This document shows positions 23,363 to 35,813 of a DNA stretch of 64,000 bases, one piece after another. Position numbers and translations under genes: made by a program. Below the pieces are notes generated by a model. It had not been told where the DNA came from, searched no databases, and was given only the letters and a program-made list of their open reading frames with translations. Origin of the DNA: Triticum aestivum (lineage: Eukaryota > Streptophyta > Magnoliopsida > Poales > Poaceae); assembly GCF_018294505.1 (NCBI RefSeq), contig NC_057800.1:475389037-475453036 (forward strand), read 5' to 3'. Position 1 is the stretch's first letter; each line of letters starts with the position of its first letter.

Positions 23363-26300
23363 ATGGTCAACACGCGCGCCAACCCTGCTTCCCAAGAGCA
23401 GGCCGAAGGCAGTGAAGCCAGGAATGAAAATCTGCCTCATCCTCCTTCACTAGCCGAGGTTATGATGGAAGCTGAGCGAAACAAGCGGGAGACAAACCGT
23501 TTGTTGGAGCGTATTGAACAGAATACAGCACACCATTAGAGGGTTAACGTGGTGTCACTCAGTGATTTTATCAAATTGCATCCACCCACGTTCCACCACT
23601 CCGTCGAGCCTCTCGACGCTGATGACTGGCTTCGCAGTATCTCTCACAAACTGCGTTCCGCGCTGGTAGCGGAGGCTGACAAGGTCACCTTTGCTGCATA
23701 TCATCTTGAAGGCCCCGCCAGTCTATGGTGGGAGAATTATGGAGCTATGCGCCCAGCGGGCCATGTCACAACTTGGGCTGAATTCAGCGAGGCTTTCCGT
23801 GAACATCATATTCCGGAGGGTCTCATGGACCGTAAGCGTGAAGAATTTTGCAATTTCACCCAAGGCCGACTTTCTGTGGATGCCTATAGCAGGGAGTTTG
23901 GTAAGCTCGCCCGATATGCAACTGAGGAAGTGTCTACTGACGCCAAGAAGCAAGCAAGGTTCCGTAAGGGCCTTAGTCCTCAGCTTCGTCGCGACCTCCG
24001 TCTGCATGAGTGCACATCTTTTTCGAAACTTGTCAACAAAGCCATCAGTGCTGAAACTGGTCAGACTGACTATGACGCAACACGCAAGCATGGACGTGAC
24101 ACGGGTTCCTCATCCGGTGCTGGTCCTCAGAAGCGCCGCGTGTGGGTACCCAACACCGCCCTGCCACCCAGGTTCACACCGAGGCCATTTTTCCAGGCGC
24201 CTCGCCCCGCTCAACAGTCTGCTCCAGCCAAGCCCTATGGGGGTCCAACCAATAATGCTCCTCCACGTACCAGTTCCGTGACTTGTTTCAAGTGTGGGGA
24301 ATCTGGTCATTATATGCGTGAGTGCCCCCAGACCAACCCCAATCAATCTGCTAAAGCTGTTGGCCGTGGCAAGCCGACAGGGAAAGTGTTCCACGCTAAA
24401 CCGGTCACCGCTTCACGTGGCCATGTCAACTGTATCTCTGCCGAAGAAGCTCAAGAGGACCCCAACGTCGTTCTCGGTACGCTTCTTGTTAATTGCCACC
24501 CGGCATCTGTTCTTTTCGATACAGGAGCCTCTCATTCCTTTATATCTGAAAATTATGCTCGTTTGCATAACGTTGCATTCTGTGACTTGCCATCCACTAT
24601 GGAAATCTCTACCCCTGGGTCTAGATGGCAGACCTCTAGGGTAAGTTATGGAAATGAGATCCAAGTCGACAGACTTGTTTTCCTTGCATCTCTAATAGCC
24701 CTTAAATCTTCGGATATTAATATCATTTTGGGTATGGACTGGATGTCAGCTCATCAAGCCAAAATTGATTGCTTCTCTAGGACCGTTCAACTCACCCATC
24801 CTTCGGGGAAGATAGTCAATGTTTTGACTCGAATAGCCAAGCGACAATTATATTCTCTTAACGCCAGCCCTTTGCCAGACCTTGAGGACGTTCCGGTAGT
24901 CCGTGACTTTCCGGATGTCTTTCCAGAGGAATTGCCAGGTGTTCCACCTGACAGGGATGTTGAGTTCGTAATAGACCTCATTCCCGGAACCGTTCCGATT
25001 GCTAGAAGACCTTATAAAATGGCACCTCTAGAACTAGCCGAGCTTAAGAAACAACTCGATGAATCCTTGAAAAAGGGTTTCATCCGACCTAGCTCATCTC
25101 CGTGGGCTTGCCCCGTCCTATTCGTCAAGAAGAAAGATGGTACGGACCGGATGGTTGTAGATTACCGACCTGTCAATTTGGTCACAATCAAGAACAAATA
25201 CCCGCTTCCCAGGATCAACGATCTGTATGATCAGCTCGCTGGATCCTCAGTCTTCTCCAAGATGGATTTGAGGTTAGGCTACCATCAAATCAAAATCAGA
25301 AACGGGGACATTCCTAAAACGGCCTTTGTTACTCGTTATGGCCAATACGAGTACACCGTCATGTCCTTCGGTTTAACCAACGCTCCAGCCACTTTTTCTC
25401 GGTTAATGAACTCAATCTTCATGGAGTATTTGGATAAATTCGTCGTAGTTTATCTCGATGATATACTCATCTACTCCAAGAACGAGGAAGAACATGCCGA
25501 ACATCTAAGGCTAGTGTTGAAGAAACTTCGAGAGCATCGCCTTTATGCCAAATTTTCTAAATGTGAATTCTGGTTATCAGAAGTGACCTATCTGGGTCAT
25601 GTAATATCTGGTAAAGGTATTGCTGTTAACCCTGAGCGAGTTCAAGCCGTCCTTGATTGGACTCCACCTGAATCGGTCAAGCAAGTTCGGAGTTTTCTAG
25701 GCTTAGCGAGCTATTGTCGTCGCTTTGTCGAGAACTTCTCCAAAGTTGCCAAACCTCTAACCGAACTCCTCAAGAAAGATAAGAAGTTCGAATGGACTCC
25801 ACAATGTGAGCACAGCTTTCAGGAACTGAAAAGACGCCTGACCTCTGCTCCCGTGCTGGTACCGCCAGACTTCTCCAAAGACTTTGTTATCTACTGCGAC
25901 GCCTCGCGACAAGGACTAGGTTGCATTCTTATGCAGGATCGACACGTAATTGCTTACGCTTCACGGAAACTGCACCCACATGAGGAGAATTATCCTACTC
26001 ATGATTTAGAACTTGCAGCCGTAGTCTATGCACTTAAGACCTGGCGACATTACCTCCTCGGTAATCGTTGCGAAATATTCACGGATCACCAAAGTCTGAA
26101 GTACATCTTCACCCAACCGGATCTGAATCTCAGGCAAAGACGTTGGGTTGAATTGATCACAGACTTCGACTTAGGAATAACCTACACCCCAGGGAAAGCC
26201 AACGTCATGGCTGATGCGCTAAGTCGTAAATCTTATTGTAACAACCTGATGTTACAACAAAGTCAACCGCTTCTCCATGAGGAATTTCGGAAGCTCAACC

Positions 26301-27838
26301 TTCACATTGTACCTCAAGGTTTTCTCTCCACCTTGGTGGCAAAACCTACCCTTACGGATCAAATTATCAAAGCACAGAAGGTAGATCCGGGAATCTCCCG
26401 CATCAAGAGAAACATTCAAAAAGGAATTGCGAATTGTTTCTCCGTTAATGATCAAGGAGTCGTATACTTCGGGGATCGACTAGTGGTTCCCAAGGTGCGC
26501 AACCTGAGGCGATTGATCCTTAAGGAGGCCCATGAATCTCCTCTCACCATTCATCCCGGTAGTACTAAAATGTATCAGGATCTACGCCAGAGGTTCTGGT
26601 GGACTAGGATGAAGAGAGAAATTGCTCAGTATATTGCCAATTGCGACGTCTGCCGTCGTGTAAAAGCAGAGCATCAACGGCCTGCTGGCACCCTTCAACC
26701 CTTAGCTATTCCTGAATGGAAATGGGATAAAATTGGTATGGATTTCATTACCGGTTTTCCCAGAACCAAAAGAGGGAATAATGCTATTTTCGTCGTGGTC
26801 GATCGTCTTTCCAAAGTAGCTCATTTCTTACCTGTTCGTGAGAGTATAACCGCTAGCCAACTGGCAGATTTATACATCTCCCGAATAGTGTCCCTCCATG
26901 GTGTTCCTTTGGAAATCAATTCGGATCGAGGAAGTCTTTTCACCTCTCGATTTTGGGAAAGTTTCCAAAATGCTATGGGAACTCGTCTCTCCTTTAGCAC
27001 CGCTTTCCACCCTCAGTCGAGTGGTCAAGTGGAACGCGTCAACCAAATTCTAGAAGACATGCTTCGAGCCTCTGTTATCTCTTTCGGAATGGACTGGGAG
27101 AAGTGCCTTCCATTTGCCGAATTCGCTTACAACAACAGCTATCAATCTAGCTTGGGTAAAGCCCCTTTTGAAGTTCTCTATGGACGACGATGTCGAACAC
27201 CCCTTAACTGGTCAGAAACCGGGGAAAGACAATTCTTTGGCCCGGATATGATTCAGGAAGCAGAAGAACAAGTTCGTATCGTTCGTGAAAAGTTGAAAAC
27301 AGCCCAATCCCGTCAAAAGAGTCAATATGACCGAAAACATAAGGCTATGACTTTCGAGGTTGACGAGAAGGCTTACCTTCGGGTCACCCCTCTGAAGGGA
27401 ACCCATCGTTTCGGTATCAAAGGCAAATTGGCTCCTCGTTACATTGGACCTTTTCGCATTCTTGCCAAACGAGGAGAAGTTGCCTACCAATTGGAACTAC
27501 CTCCGCATCTCTCCAGAGTTCACGATGTCTTCCACGTTTCTCAACTCAGGCGTTGCTTCTCGGATCCTATCCGTGAAGTGGACCACGAAACGCTTGATCT
27601 CCAAGATAATCTTACATATCGAGAGTACCCCATTCGTATCCTCGATCAAGCCGAACGTACCACGCGACGTCATAATATCAAGTTTCTCAAGGTTCAATGG
27701 TCGCATCACTCTGAAGATGAAGCAACTTGGGAAAGGGAGGATCGTCTTCGACTCGAGTATCCCGCCTTCTTCTCGGAGGAACCCAAATCTCGGGACGAGA
27801 TTCTTTTGAGTGGGGGTGAGTTGTCACACCCTAGCTAG
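23363..27838 (+). CDS. Tekay chromovirus gag-pol polyprotein (one in-frame TAG in gag)
   Basis: The frame runs 1491 codons from the ATG at 23363, with a single TAG at 23537-23539 (codon 59) that would stop Gag unless read through. From the open part starting at 23549, residue positions are: Gag core 1-170, zinc knuckle [14 protein letters not shown] at 246-259, protease DTGAS at 324, RT with YLDD at 635, RNase H about 770-900, integrase zinc finger with HPGS...CDVC about 1000-1045, integrase catalytic D1065, D1126 and E1162 (35 residues between the last two), then a GPF-type C-terminal domain and a chromodomain about 1355-1415. All catalytic residues are present, so apart from the TAG this copy looks functional. 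The stop codon lies 15 bases inside LTR2. A polypurine tract precedes that LTR. Integrase chromodomains direct insertion toward marked heterochromatin in related elements. Confidence 0.95.
27808..27821 (+). promoter_or_regulatory. Tekay polypurine tract (first copy)
   Basis: GAGTGGGGGTGAGT immediately before the TG of LTR2. The identical tract is at 31730-31743 before LTR3. Confidence 0.88.
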
Positions 27839-30198
27839 TCATGCATTAGAGTGTTGCATCATGTTTACTCTTTCATCAGAAACTTGAAATGGGGATGACA
27901 GAACCCCCAGTCCCCTCTGAAAACCAACTAGGGTTTACTAAAATAATTTTCAATGAACCTGAAATGCCCTTCTAAAATGCCCATCATTTTTGCCTTGGTT
28001 CAGAACCTCTGCCAAAAGTGGTGCACATTTTCCTAGGCCATCCTAGGGTTTTGAATTAAATCATAACTATTTGAATTTGGGCATTTAAAATAATATAAAA
28101 TATTTAAATGCTCAAATATCTCCAAGCTAAAATGTTTCATGTTGGAAATAATCCAACTATGGACCAGGAGTAGTTTGGTGATTTTTGGAGTTGCCTAGGT
28201 ATTTTATTTAATTCAACAAAGTTGCAGATATATTAAATAAAACAGAAAACAGAAAATAAATAAAGGGAGAAGCTTACCTGAGCTCCTCCCTGTGCGGCCC
28301 AGCCCAGCCGGCCCAGCACTGTGCTGGCCCGTGCCAGCCAGCTGCTTCCCCTCGCCAGAGCAGGCAGGGAGGTGAGCATGGCGCGCCCGAGCTCGCCATG
28401 CACCACCCAGCCTCTCTGCATCGCCCTGGTCGCCGTTGCGCCGCGTGGATCGTCTTCTGGTCGTCGCCCCGACCTCGCCGACACCCTCTCACTCTCCCCC
28501 GGCTCTCCCTCGCTCTCTCTCTCTCACGGCCGAAGCTCACCGTCGCCGCCGTTCGCCTTAGCCACTGCCTCCGACCATCCCTCGCTCCCCCGACAAGCTC
28601 AGAAGCTCCGCCTCGACTCCCTCTTCCTCCCCACCGCTCCACGAGTCCCCGGAAGCCCTGCATCGCGCCACGTCGCCGTTTCCCTCTTCGGGCTCCGATC
28701 ATCGTCGCCGACGAATTCGCCGTCTCCAGCGCGTCCCCGAGCCCGTTTCGACGCCCACTGCAACCGCGGTGAGCTACGCCACCGTTTCCCCCTTCTTCCC
28801 GGCTCTCTCCCGACCCCTAGGCCCTAGCCCCACCGCGGCCGAAAGCTTCACGCCGCCGGCGATGTCGCCGTCGTGGCCACGGTCGCCGTAGCGCCCAACC
28901 GAGCTCACCATCGTGCTCCACATCTCACTAGGAGCACGTAGCACGCTCCAACACCCCCCCTAACGCCCTGCAACACCGTTCCCGTGCACGACCGAACCCC
29001 GGCAGCCGCAACCGAGCTCGCCGCCGTCGACTCCGGCCACCCCGACCCCAACGGACTACGCCAAGAGCCGCGGGTCGTCCTCAGCTTCACTCCGGTGGCC
29101 TCCGCGGTTCATTTGGTGGCCGAAACGACCAAAACCACTATCACCGCCGCACTGATGGTCGCCGCCGGCCAGAACTCCGGCGAGCTGACGTGGCCCAGTT
29201 AATTAGCCACTAACCCACCACCTACTGACGCTGACAAGTGGGCCCCAGGGCTTAGTCAAAGCTAACCAGCCCGGGTCAACACGGGATTAGCCCCTGTGTC
29301 ACTGACGTGTGGACCCCACACGTCAGGTTTGACCCGAGCCAGCCCTGTTGACCTGCTGATGTCACTGTGACGTCAGGCTGACGCAGTAAATGATATTTCT
29401 GGATTTAAATTAAATCAGGAAATTCCAGAATATTATTTAAACTTCAAAAATTCATAACTTTTATTCTGTAACTCCAAATTGGACAAATTATATATGAAAA
29501 ATGATCAGAAAAATCCAATCTATCCATCTGTACTATTTTCATGCATGATCAAACAAGTTAAATTGATGTTTTAATCAGAACAAGGAAAAGCACTTTAAAA
29601 GGCCATATTTGAATTTAAAATTTGAATCTTTGATTCAAATTTGTTCAAATCCTTCTGGCTTTAGTTGCATTAGCCCAACACACTCATATTGCCATGTTTC
29701 ATGCATGCATCATATTGTTGCACATTGTTTGGTGATGCCTGTGTATCGTTATCCTTTGCGACAGGTTCTGTTCCCGAGGAGTACCCTGATTACCCTAGCG
29801 AAGAACCGTATCCGTGCATCGAACCATCAGGCAAGCAACCAACCATTTGATCATATCGATACAATCCCATGTTCTCGCTCCTGCTCTCTTTTACTGCATT
29901 AAGACAACGCGATTCAAACTGCTGTGTGCTACGGTAGTTGAACCCATTTCCTCTGCATGACCTGTCATTGCCACAGTAACTAGATGAAACCCACTAGCAT
30001 GTGTAGGAGTTGATTGAGCCATATGTATGTGTTGTTCCTACCTTGCTATGCCTGCTATGCTTAGAGTTGTGTCAGGTCTGGTTCATCTGGGTGATGGGCT
30101 AGAGTGAAATGATTATGTCGGTAATGAGAGTGGTGTGGTGAACACGATTTGGTAAAGGTATCGATGAGAGGCCATGTAGGAGTACATGGTGGGTTGTT
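27822..30198 (+). repeat. Tekay LTR2, truncated at its 3' side
   Basis: Aligns with LTR1 17731-20112 and stops at GGGTTGTT. The remaining 1.69 kb of the LTR is missing. It is mostly near-identical to LTR1, but 29390-29830 carries a cluster of differences that LTR1 and LTR3 do not share. Confidence 0.93.
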
Positions 30199-30218
30199 GC
30201 ATTAGCCCGTGGGTATTG
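30199..30218 (+). other. Filler DNA at a deletion junction
   Basis: Twenty bases match neither the LTR nor pol at this point. Together with the three preceding bases, 30196-30208 (GTTGCATTAGCCC) is identical to 29664-29676 in the same LTR. This fits end joining with a templated insertion. Confidence 0.75.
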
Positions 30219-31760
30219 AACCTTCACATTGTTCCTCAAGGTTTTCTCTCCACCTTGGTGGCAAAACCTACCCTTACGGATCAAATTATCAAAGCACAGA
30301 AGGTAGATCCGGGAATCTCCCGCATCAAGAGGAACATTCAGAAAGGAATTGCGAATTGCTTCTCCATTAATGATCAAGGGGTCGTATACTTCGGGAATCG
30401 ACTAGTGGTTCCCAAAGTGCGAAACCTGAGGCGTTTGATCCTTAAGGAAGCTCATGAATCTCCTCTCACCATTCATCCCGGTAGCACTAAAATGTATCAG
30501 GACCTACGCCAGAGGTTCTGGTGGACTAGGATGAAGAGAGAAATTGCTCAGTATATTGCCAATTGCGACGTCTGCCGTCGTGTAAAAGCAGAGCATCAAC
30601 GGCCTGCTGGCACCCTTCAACCCTTAGCTATTCCTGAATGGAAATGGGATAAAATTGGTATGGATTTCATTACCGGTTTTCCCAGGACCAAAAGAGGGAA
30701 TAATGCTATTTTCGTCGTGGTCGATCGTCTTTCCAAAGTAGCTCATTTCTTACCTGTTCGTGAGAGTATAACCGCTAGTCAGCTGGCAGACTTATACATC
30801 TCCCGAATAGTGTCCCTCCATGGTGTTCCTTTGGAAATCAATTCGGATCGAGGAAGTCTTTTCACCTCTCGATTTTGGGAAAGTTTCCAAAATGCTATGG
30901 GAACTCGTCTCTCCTTTAGCACCGCTTTCCACCCTCAGTCGAGTGGTCAAGTGGAACGCGTCAACCAAATTCTAGAAGACATGCTTCGAGCCTCTGTTAT
31001 CTCTTTCGGAATGGACTGGGAGAAGTGCCTTCCATTTGCCGAATTCGCTTACAACAACAGCTATCAATCTAGCTTGGGTAAAGCCCCTTTTGAAGTTCTC
31101 TATGGACGACGATGTCGAACACCCCTTAACTGGTCAGAAACCGGGGAAAGACAATTCTTTGGCCCGGATATGATTCAGGAAGCAGAAGAACAAGTTCGTA
31201 TCGTTCGTGAAAAGTTGAAAACAGCCCAATCCCGTCAAAAGAGTCAATATGACCGAAAACATAAGGCTATGACTTTCGAGGTTGACGAGAAGGCTTACCT
31301 TCGGGTCACCCCTCTGAAGGGAACACATCATTTCGGTATCAAAGGCAAATTGGCTCCTCGTTACATTGGACCTTTTCGCATTCTTGCCAAACGAGGAGAA
31401 GTTGCCTACCAATTGGAACTACCTCCGCACCTCTCCAGAGTTCACGATGTCTTCCACGTTTCTCAACTCAGGCGTTGCTTCTCGGATCCTATCCGTGAAG
31501 TGGACCACGAAACGCTTGATCTCCAAGATAATCTTACATATCGAGAGTACCCCATTCGTATCCTCGATCAAGCCGAGCGTACCACGCGACGTCATAATAT
31601 CAAGTTTCTCAAGGTTCAATGGTCGCATCACTCTGAAGATGAAGCAACTTGGGAAAGGGAGGATCGTCTTCGACTCGAGTATCCCGCCTTCTTCTCGGAG
31701 GAACCCAAATCTTGGGACGAGATTCTTTTGAGTGGGGGTGAGTTGTCACCCCCTAGCTAG
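30219..31760 (+). pseudogene. Second Tekay pol fragment (integrase and chromodomain)
   Basis: 30219-31743 aligns without any indel to 26297-27821 and differs by roughly 1% by eye. The frame, open from 30186, covers the C-terminal 510 residues: linker after RNase H, integrase zinc finger, catalytic D, D and E, GPF-type domain and chromodomain. It lacks Gag, protease and RT, and begins behind filler DNA in an LTR fragment, so it has no natural start. Because the frame is fully open, the truncation is recent or an integrase-like product might still be made. One visible difference is W for R near the C-terminus. Confidence 0.93.
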
Positions 31761-34700
31761 TCATGCATTAGAGTGTTGCATCATGTTTACTCTTTCATCA
31801 GAAACTTGAAATGGGGATGACAGAACCCCCAGTCCCCTCTGAAAACCAACTAGGGTTTACTAAAATAATTTTCAATGAACCTGAAATGCCCTTCTAAAAT
31901 GCCCATCATTTTTGCCTTGGTCAGAACCTCTGCCAAAAGTGGTGCACATTTTCCTAGGCCATCCTAGGGTTTTGAATTAAATCATAACTATTTGAATTTG
32001 GGCATTTAAAATAATATAAAATATTTAAATGCTCAAATATCTCCAAGCTAAAATGTTTCATGTTGGAAATAATCCAACTATGGACCAGGAGTAGTTTGGT
32101 GATTTTTGGAGTTGCCTAGGTATTTTATTTAATTCAACAAAGTTGCAGATATATTAAATAAAACAGAAAACAGAAAATAAATAAAGGGAGAAGCTTACCT
32201 GAGCTCCTCCCTGTGCGGCCCAGCCCAGCCGGCCCAGCACTGTGCTGGCCCGTGCCAGCCAGCTGCTTCCCCTCGCCAGAGCAGGCAGGGAGGTGAGCAT
32301 GGCGCGCCCGAGCTCGCCACGCACCACCCAGCCTCTCTGCATCGCCCTGGTCGCCGTTGCGCCGCGTGGATCGTCTTCTGGTCGTCGCCCCGACCTCGCC
32401 GACACCCCATTCACTCTCCCCGGCTCTCCCTCGCTCTCTCTCTCTCACGGCCGAAGCTCACCGTCGCCGCCGTTCGCCTTAGCCACCGTCTCCGACCACC
32501 CCTCGCTCCCCCGACCAGCTCAGGAGCTCCGCCTCGACTCCCTCTTCCTCCCCACCGCTCCACGAGTCCCCGGAAGCCCTGCATCGCCGCCACGTCGCCG
32601 TTCCCCTCTTCGGGCTCCGATCACCGTCGCCGACGAATTCGCCGTCTCCAGCGCGTCCCCGAGCCCGTTTCGACGCCCACTGCAACCGCGGTGAGCTACG
32701 CCACCGTTTCCCCCTTCTTCCCTGCTCTCTCCCGACCCCTAGGCCCTAGCCCCACCGCGGCCGAAAGCTTCACGCCGCCGGCGATGTCGCCGTCATGGCC
32801 ACGGTCGCCGTAGCGCCCAACCGAGCTCACCATCGTGCTCCACATCTCACTAGGAGCACGTAGCACGCACCAACGCTACCCCAAACCCCCTGCAACACCC
32901 TTCCCGTGCACGACCGAACCCCGGCGGCCGCAACCGAGCTCGCCGCCGTCGACTCCGGCCACCCCGACCCCAACGGACTCCGCCAAGAGCCGCGGGTCGT
33001 CCTCAGCTTCACTCCGGTGGCCTCCGCGGTTCATTTGGTGGCCGAAACGACCAAAACCACTATCGCCGCCGCACTGATGGTCGCCGCCGGCCAGAACTCC
33101 GGCGAGCTGACGTGGCCTAGTTAATTAGCCACTAACCCACCACCTACTGACGCTGACAAGTGGGCCCCAGGGCTTAGTCAAAGCTAACCAGCCCGGGTCA
33201 ACACGGGATTAGCCCCTGTGTCACTGACGTGTGGACCCCACACGTCAGGTTTGACCTGAGCCAGCCCTGTTGACCTGCTGATGTCACTGTGACGTCAGGC
33301 TGACGCAGTAAATGATATTTCTGGATTTAAATTAAATCAGGAAATTCCAGAATATTAATTAAACTTCAAAAATTCATAACTTTTATTCTGTAACTCCAAA
33401 TTGGACAAATTATATATGAAAAATGATCAGAAAAATCCAATCTATCCATCTGTACTATTTTCATGCATGATCAAACAAGTTAAATTGATGTTTTAAACAG
33501 AACAAGAAAAGGCACTTTAAAAGGCCATATTTGAATTTGGAATTTGAATCTTTGATTCAAATTTGCTCAAACACTTCTGGCTTTAGTTGCATTAGCCCAA
33601 CACACTCATATTGCCATGTTTCATGCATGCATCATATTGTTGCACATTGTTTGGTGATGCCTGTGTATCGTTATCCTTTGCGACAGGATCTGTCCCCGAG
33701 GAGTACCGTGATTACCCTAACGAAGAATCGTATCCGTGCAACGAACCATCAGGCAAGCAACCAACCATTTGATCATATCGATACAATCCCATGTTCTCGC
33801 TCCTGCTCTCATTTACTGCATTAAGACAACGCGATTCAAACTGCTGTGTGCTACGGTAGTTGAACCCATTTCCTCTGCATGACCTGTCATTGCCACAGTA
33901 ACTAGACGAAACCCACTAGCATGTGTAGGAGTTGATTGAGCCATATGTATGTGTTGTTCCTACCTTGCTATGCCTGCTATGCTTAGAGTTGTGTCAGGTC
34001 TGGTTCATCTGGGTGATGGGCTAGAGTGAAATGATTATGTCGGTAATGGGAGTGATGTGGTGAACACGATTTGGTAAAGGTATCGATGAGAGGCCATGTA
34101 GGAGTACATGGTGGGTTGTTTCATTGAAGCCGACCTTAAGCACTGAGATCTGTATGTGTGATTTAAGAATCAGCTACTACCATACATTGGGCCCTGAAAT
34201 ATGACCCCGCTCGACTTCTTATTCACCTTAGCTCTCTGTCCAGGAGTTGCAAGTAGTTTCTGGTGTTTGTAGCCTACTGGAGGCCGTGGACAGCGCTGAC
34301 CGTAGGGGTGGGCTGTGATGCGGTAGGTACGTGGCCGGGTATACCGAATACCCGTTAGGTATCTCGGAACCCTGTTCACATCGTTCAGGGCCGTATGGGA
34401 AACCTCGGCCGGACTCCCTGCGGATGGAACCTGAATAGGCGATAAACCTGGACTAGAGGCTTAAGTGTTTAGGTAGGTCGTGGTCTACACCCACGTCGGC
34501 TTTCGCTTGAAGTCTGCCGAGCACATGTCGTGTGCAGACGCTAAGTGGTGGAAACATGTATGAAGAAGTACACCCCTGCAGGGTTAACATGATCTATTCG
34601 AATAGCCGCGTCCGCGGTAAAGGACTACTTGGTTGCCTATACAGTTCATAGACAAGTAAATGGAAACTATTAAAAGCCTCAAGATAAGTGTGAGTGCCGA

Positions 34701-35808
34701 GGATGGCTCTTCCGTAGGAAGACGGAGGTGGATCCTCGGTAGTGTATTGAAGTGGTGAGTAGTGGACTCGTGTGCGCAAAACTATTTCAAGTTGGAGTAT
34801 CGTAGGATAGTCTAGCCATGAGTCAAAGCTGGCTTGCTGCAATAACTCCACCAACCCTTCTTGATACTATGCATGTATGTAGGATCTGATGTAAGTCTTG
34901 CTGAGTACCTTTGTACTCATGTTGCTATAATCTACATTTTTACAGAAGACGCTGCAACCCCTTCTGATGGGTTCTATGTAGACGTTGACATCAACGAGTA
35001 GGCTAAAGACCCAGGTGGTGACCCTGAGCTTGTGATGGACCACGTAGTATAGTTAGGCTTCCAAGCCTCTTTTATTTTACTAGTTGTCTGTACCCAGACA
35101 AAGTACTTCCGCTGTTGGCTTGTATGACTGTATGATTTGTATGTTGGGTCGTGAGACCCGTACCTGTGTGTATGATATGTATGGCTCCCTGAGCCTTAAA
35201 TAAAGTACTTGTGTCATAGAGTCATGTTGTGATGCTTCGTTGTATTTGCACATATCGAGCATATAGTGTGTATGATTGAAATGCTTGGTATGTGTGGGAT
35301 CTGACTATCTAGTTGTTTATCTTTAGTAGCCTCTCTTACCGGGAAATGTCTCCTAGTGTTACCGCTGAGCCATGGTAGCTTGCTACTGCTCTGGAACACT
35401 TAGGCTGGCCGGCATGTGTCCTTCTTCGTTCCTGTGTCTGTCCCTTCGGGGAAATGTCACGCTTTGAGTACCGGAGTCCTGTTAGCCCGCTACAGCCCGG
35501 TTTACCGGAGTCCTGCTAGCCCAGTGCTACAGCCCGGACCCACTTGCTGATGACCGACACGTTCGAAGCTGGGTCATGGATGCCTGTCCCTGTAAGTCTG
35601 TGCCACTTTGGGTTTACGACTAGTCATGTCAGCCCGGGCTCTTTATCATATGGATGCTAGCGACACTATCATATACGTGAGCCAAAAGGCGCAAACGGTC
35701 CCGGGAAAAAGGTAAGACGACACCCGTGGGAATACCGTGCGTGAGGCCACAAAGTGATATGAGGTGTTACCAGCTAGATCGATGTGACATCGAGTCGGGG
35801 TCCTGACA
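31744..35808 (+). repeat. Tekay LTR3 (full length, 4065 bp)
   Basis: Starts TGTCACCCCC (one base changed from LTR1) and ends TCCTGACA, followed by AATCG. It differs most from LTR1 in about 34150-34570, where several short indels and clustered substitutions occur, while most other parts are nearly identical. Confidence 0.95.
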
Positions 35809-35813
35809 AATCG
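35809..35813. repeat. Target-site duplication AATCG (right)
   Basis: Second copy of the duplication bounding the Tekay composite. Confidence 0.95.

Larger units (their letters stand above)
17731..35808 (+). mobile_element. Tekay-type chromovirus composite with three LTRs
   Basis: Order: LTR1 (17731-21806), complete internal region (21807-27821), truncated LTR2 (27822-30198), 20 bp of filler, the last 1525 bp of a second internal region (30219-31743), LTR3 (31744-35808). AATCG flanks the whole. The pol gene order PR-RT-RH-INT with a C-terminal chromodomain, a tRNA-iMet-like primer site and very long LTRs indicate a chromovirus of the Tekay/Del lineage. The structure fits unequal recombination between two copies followed by a deletion of about 6 kb. 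Confidence 0.93.
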
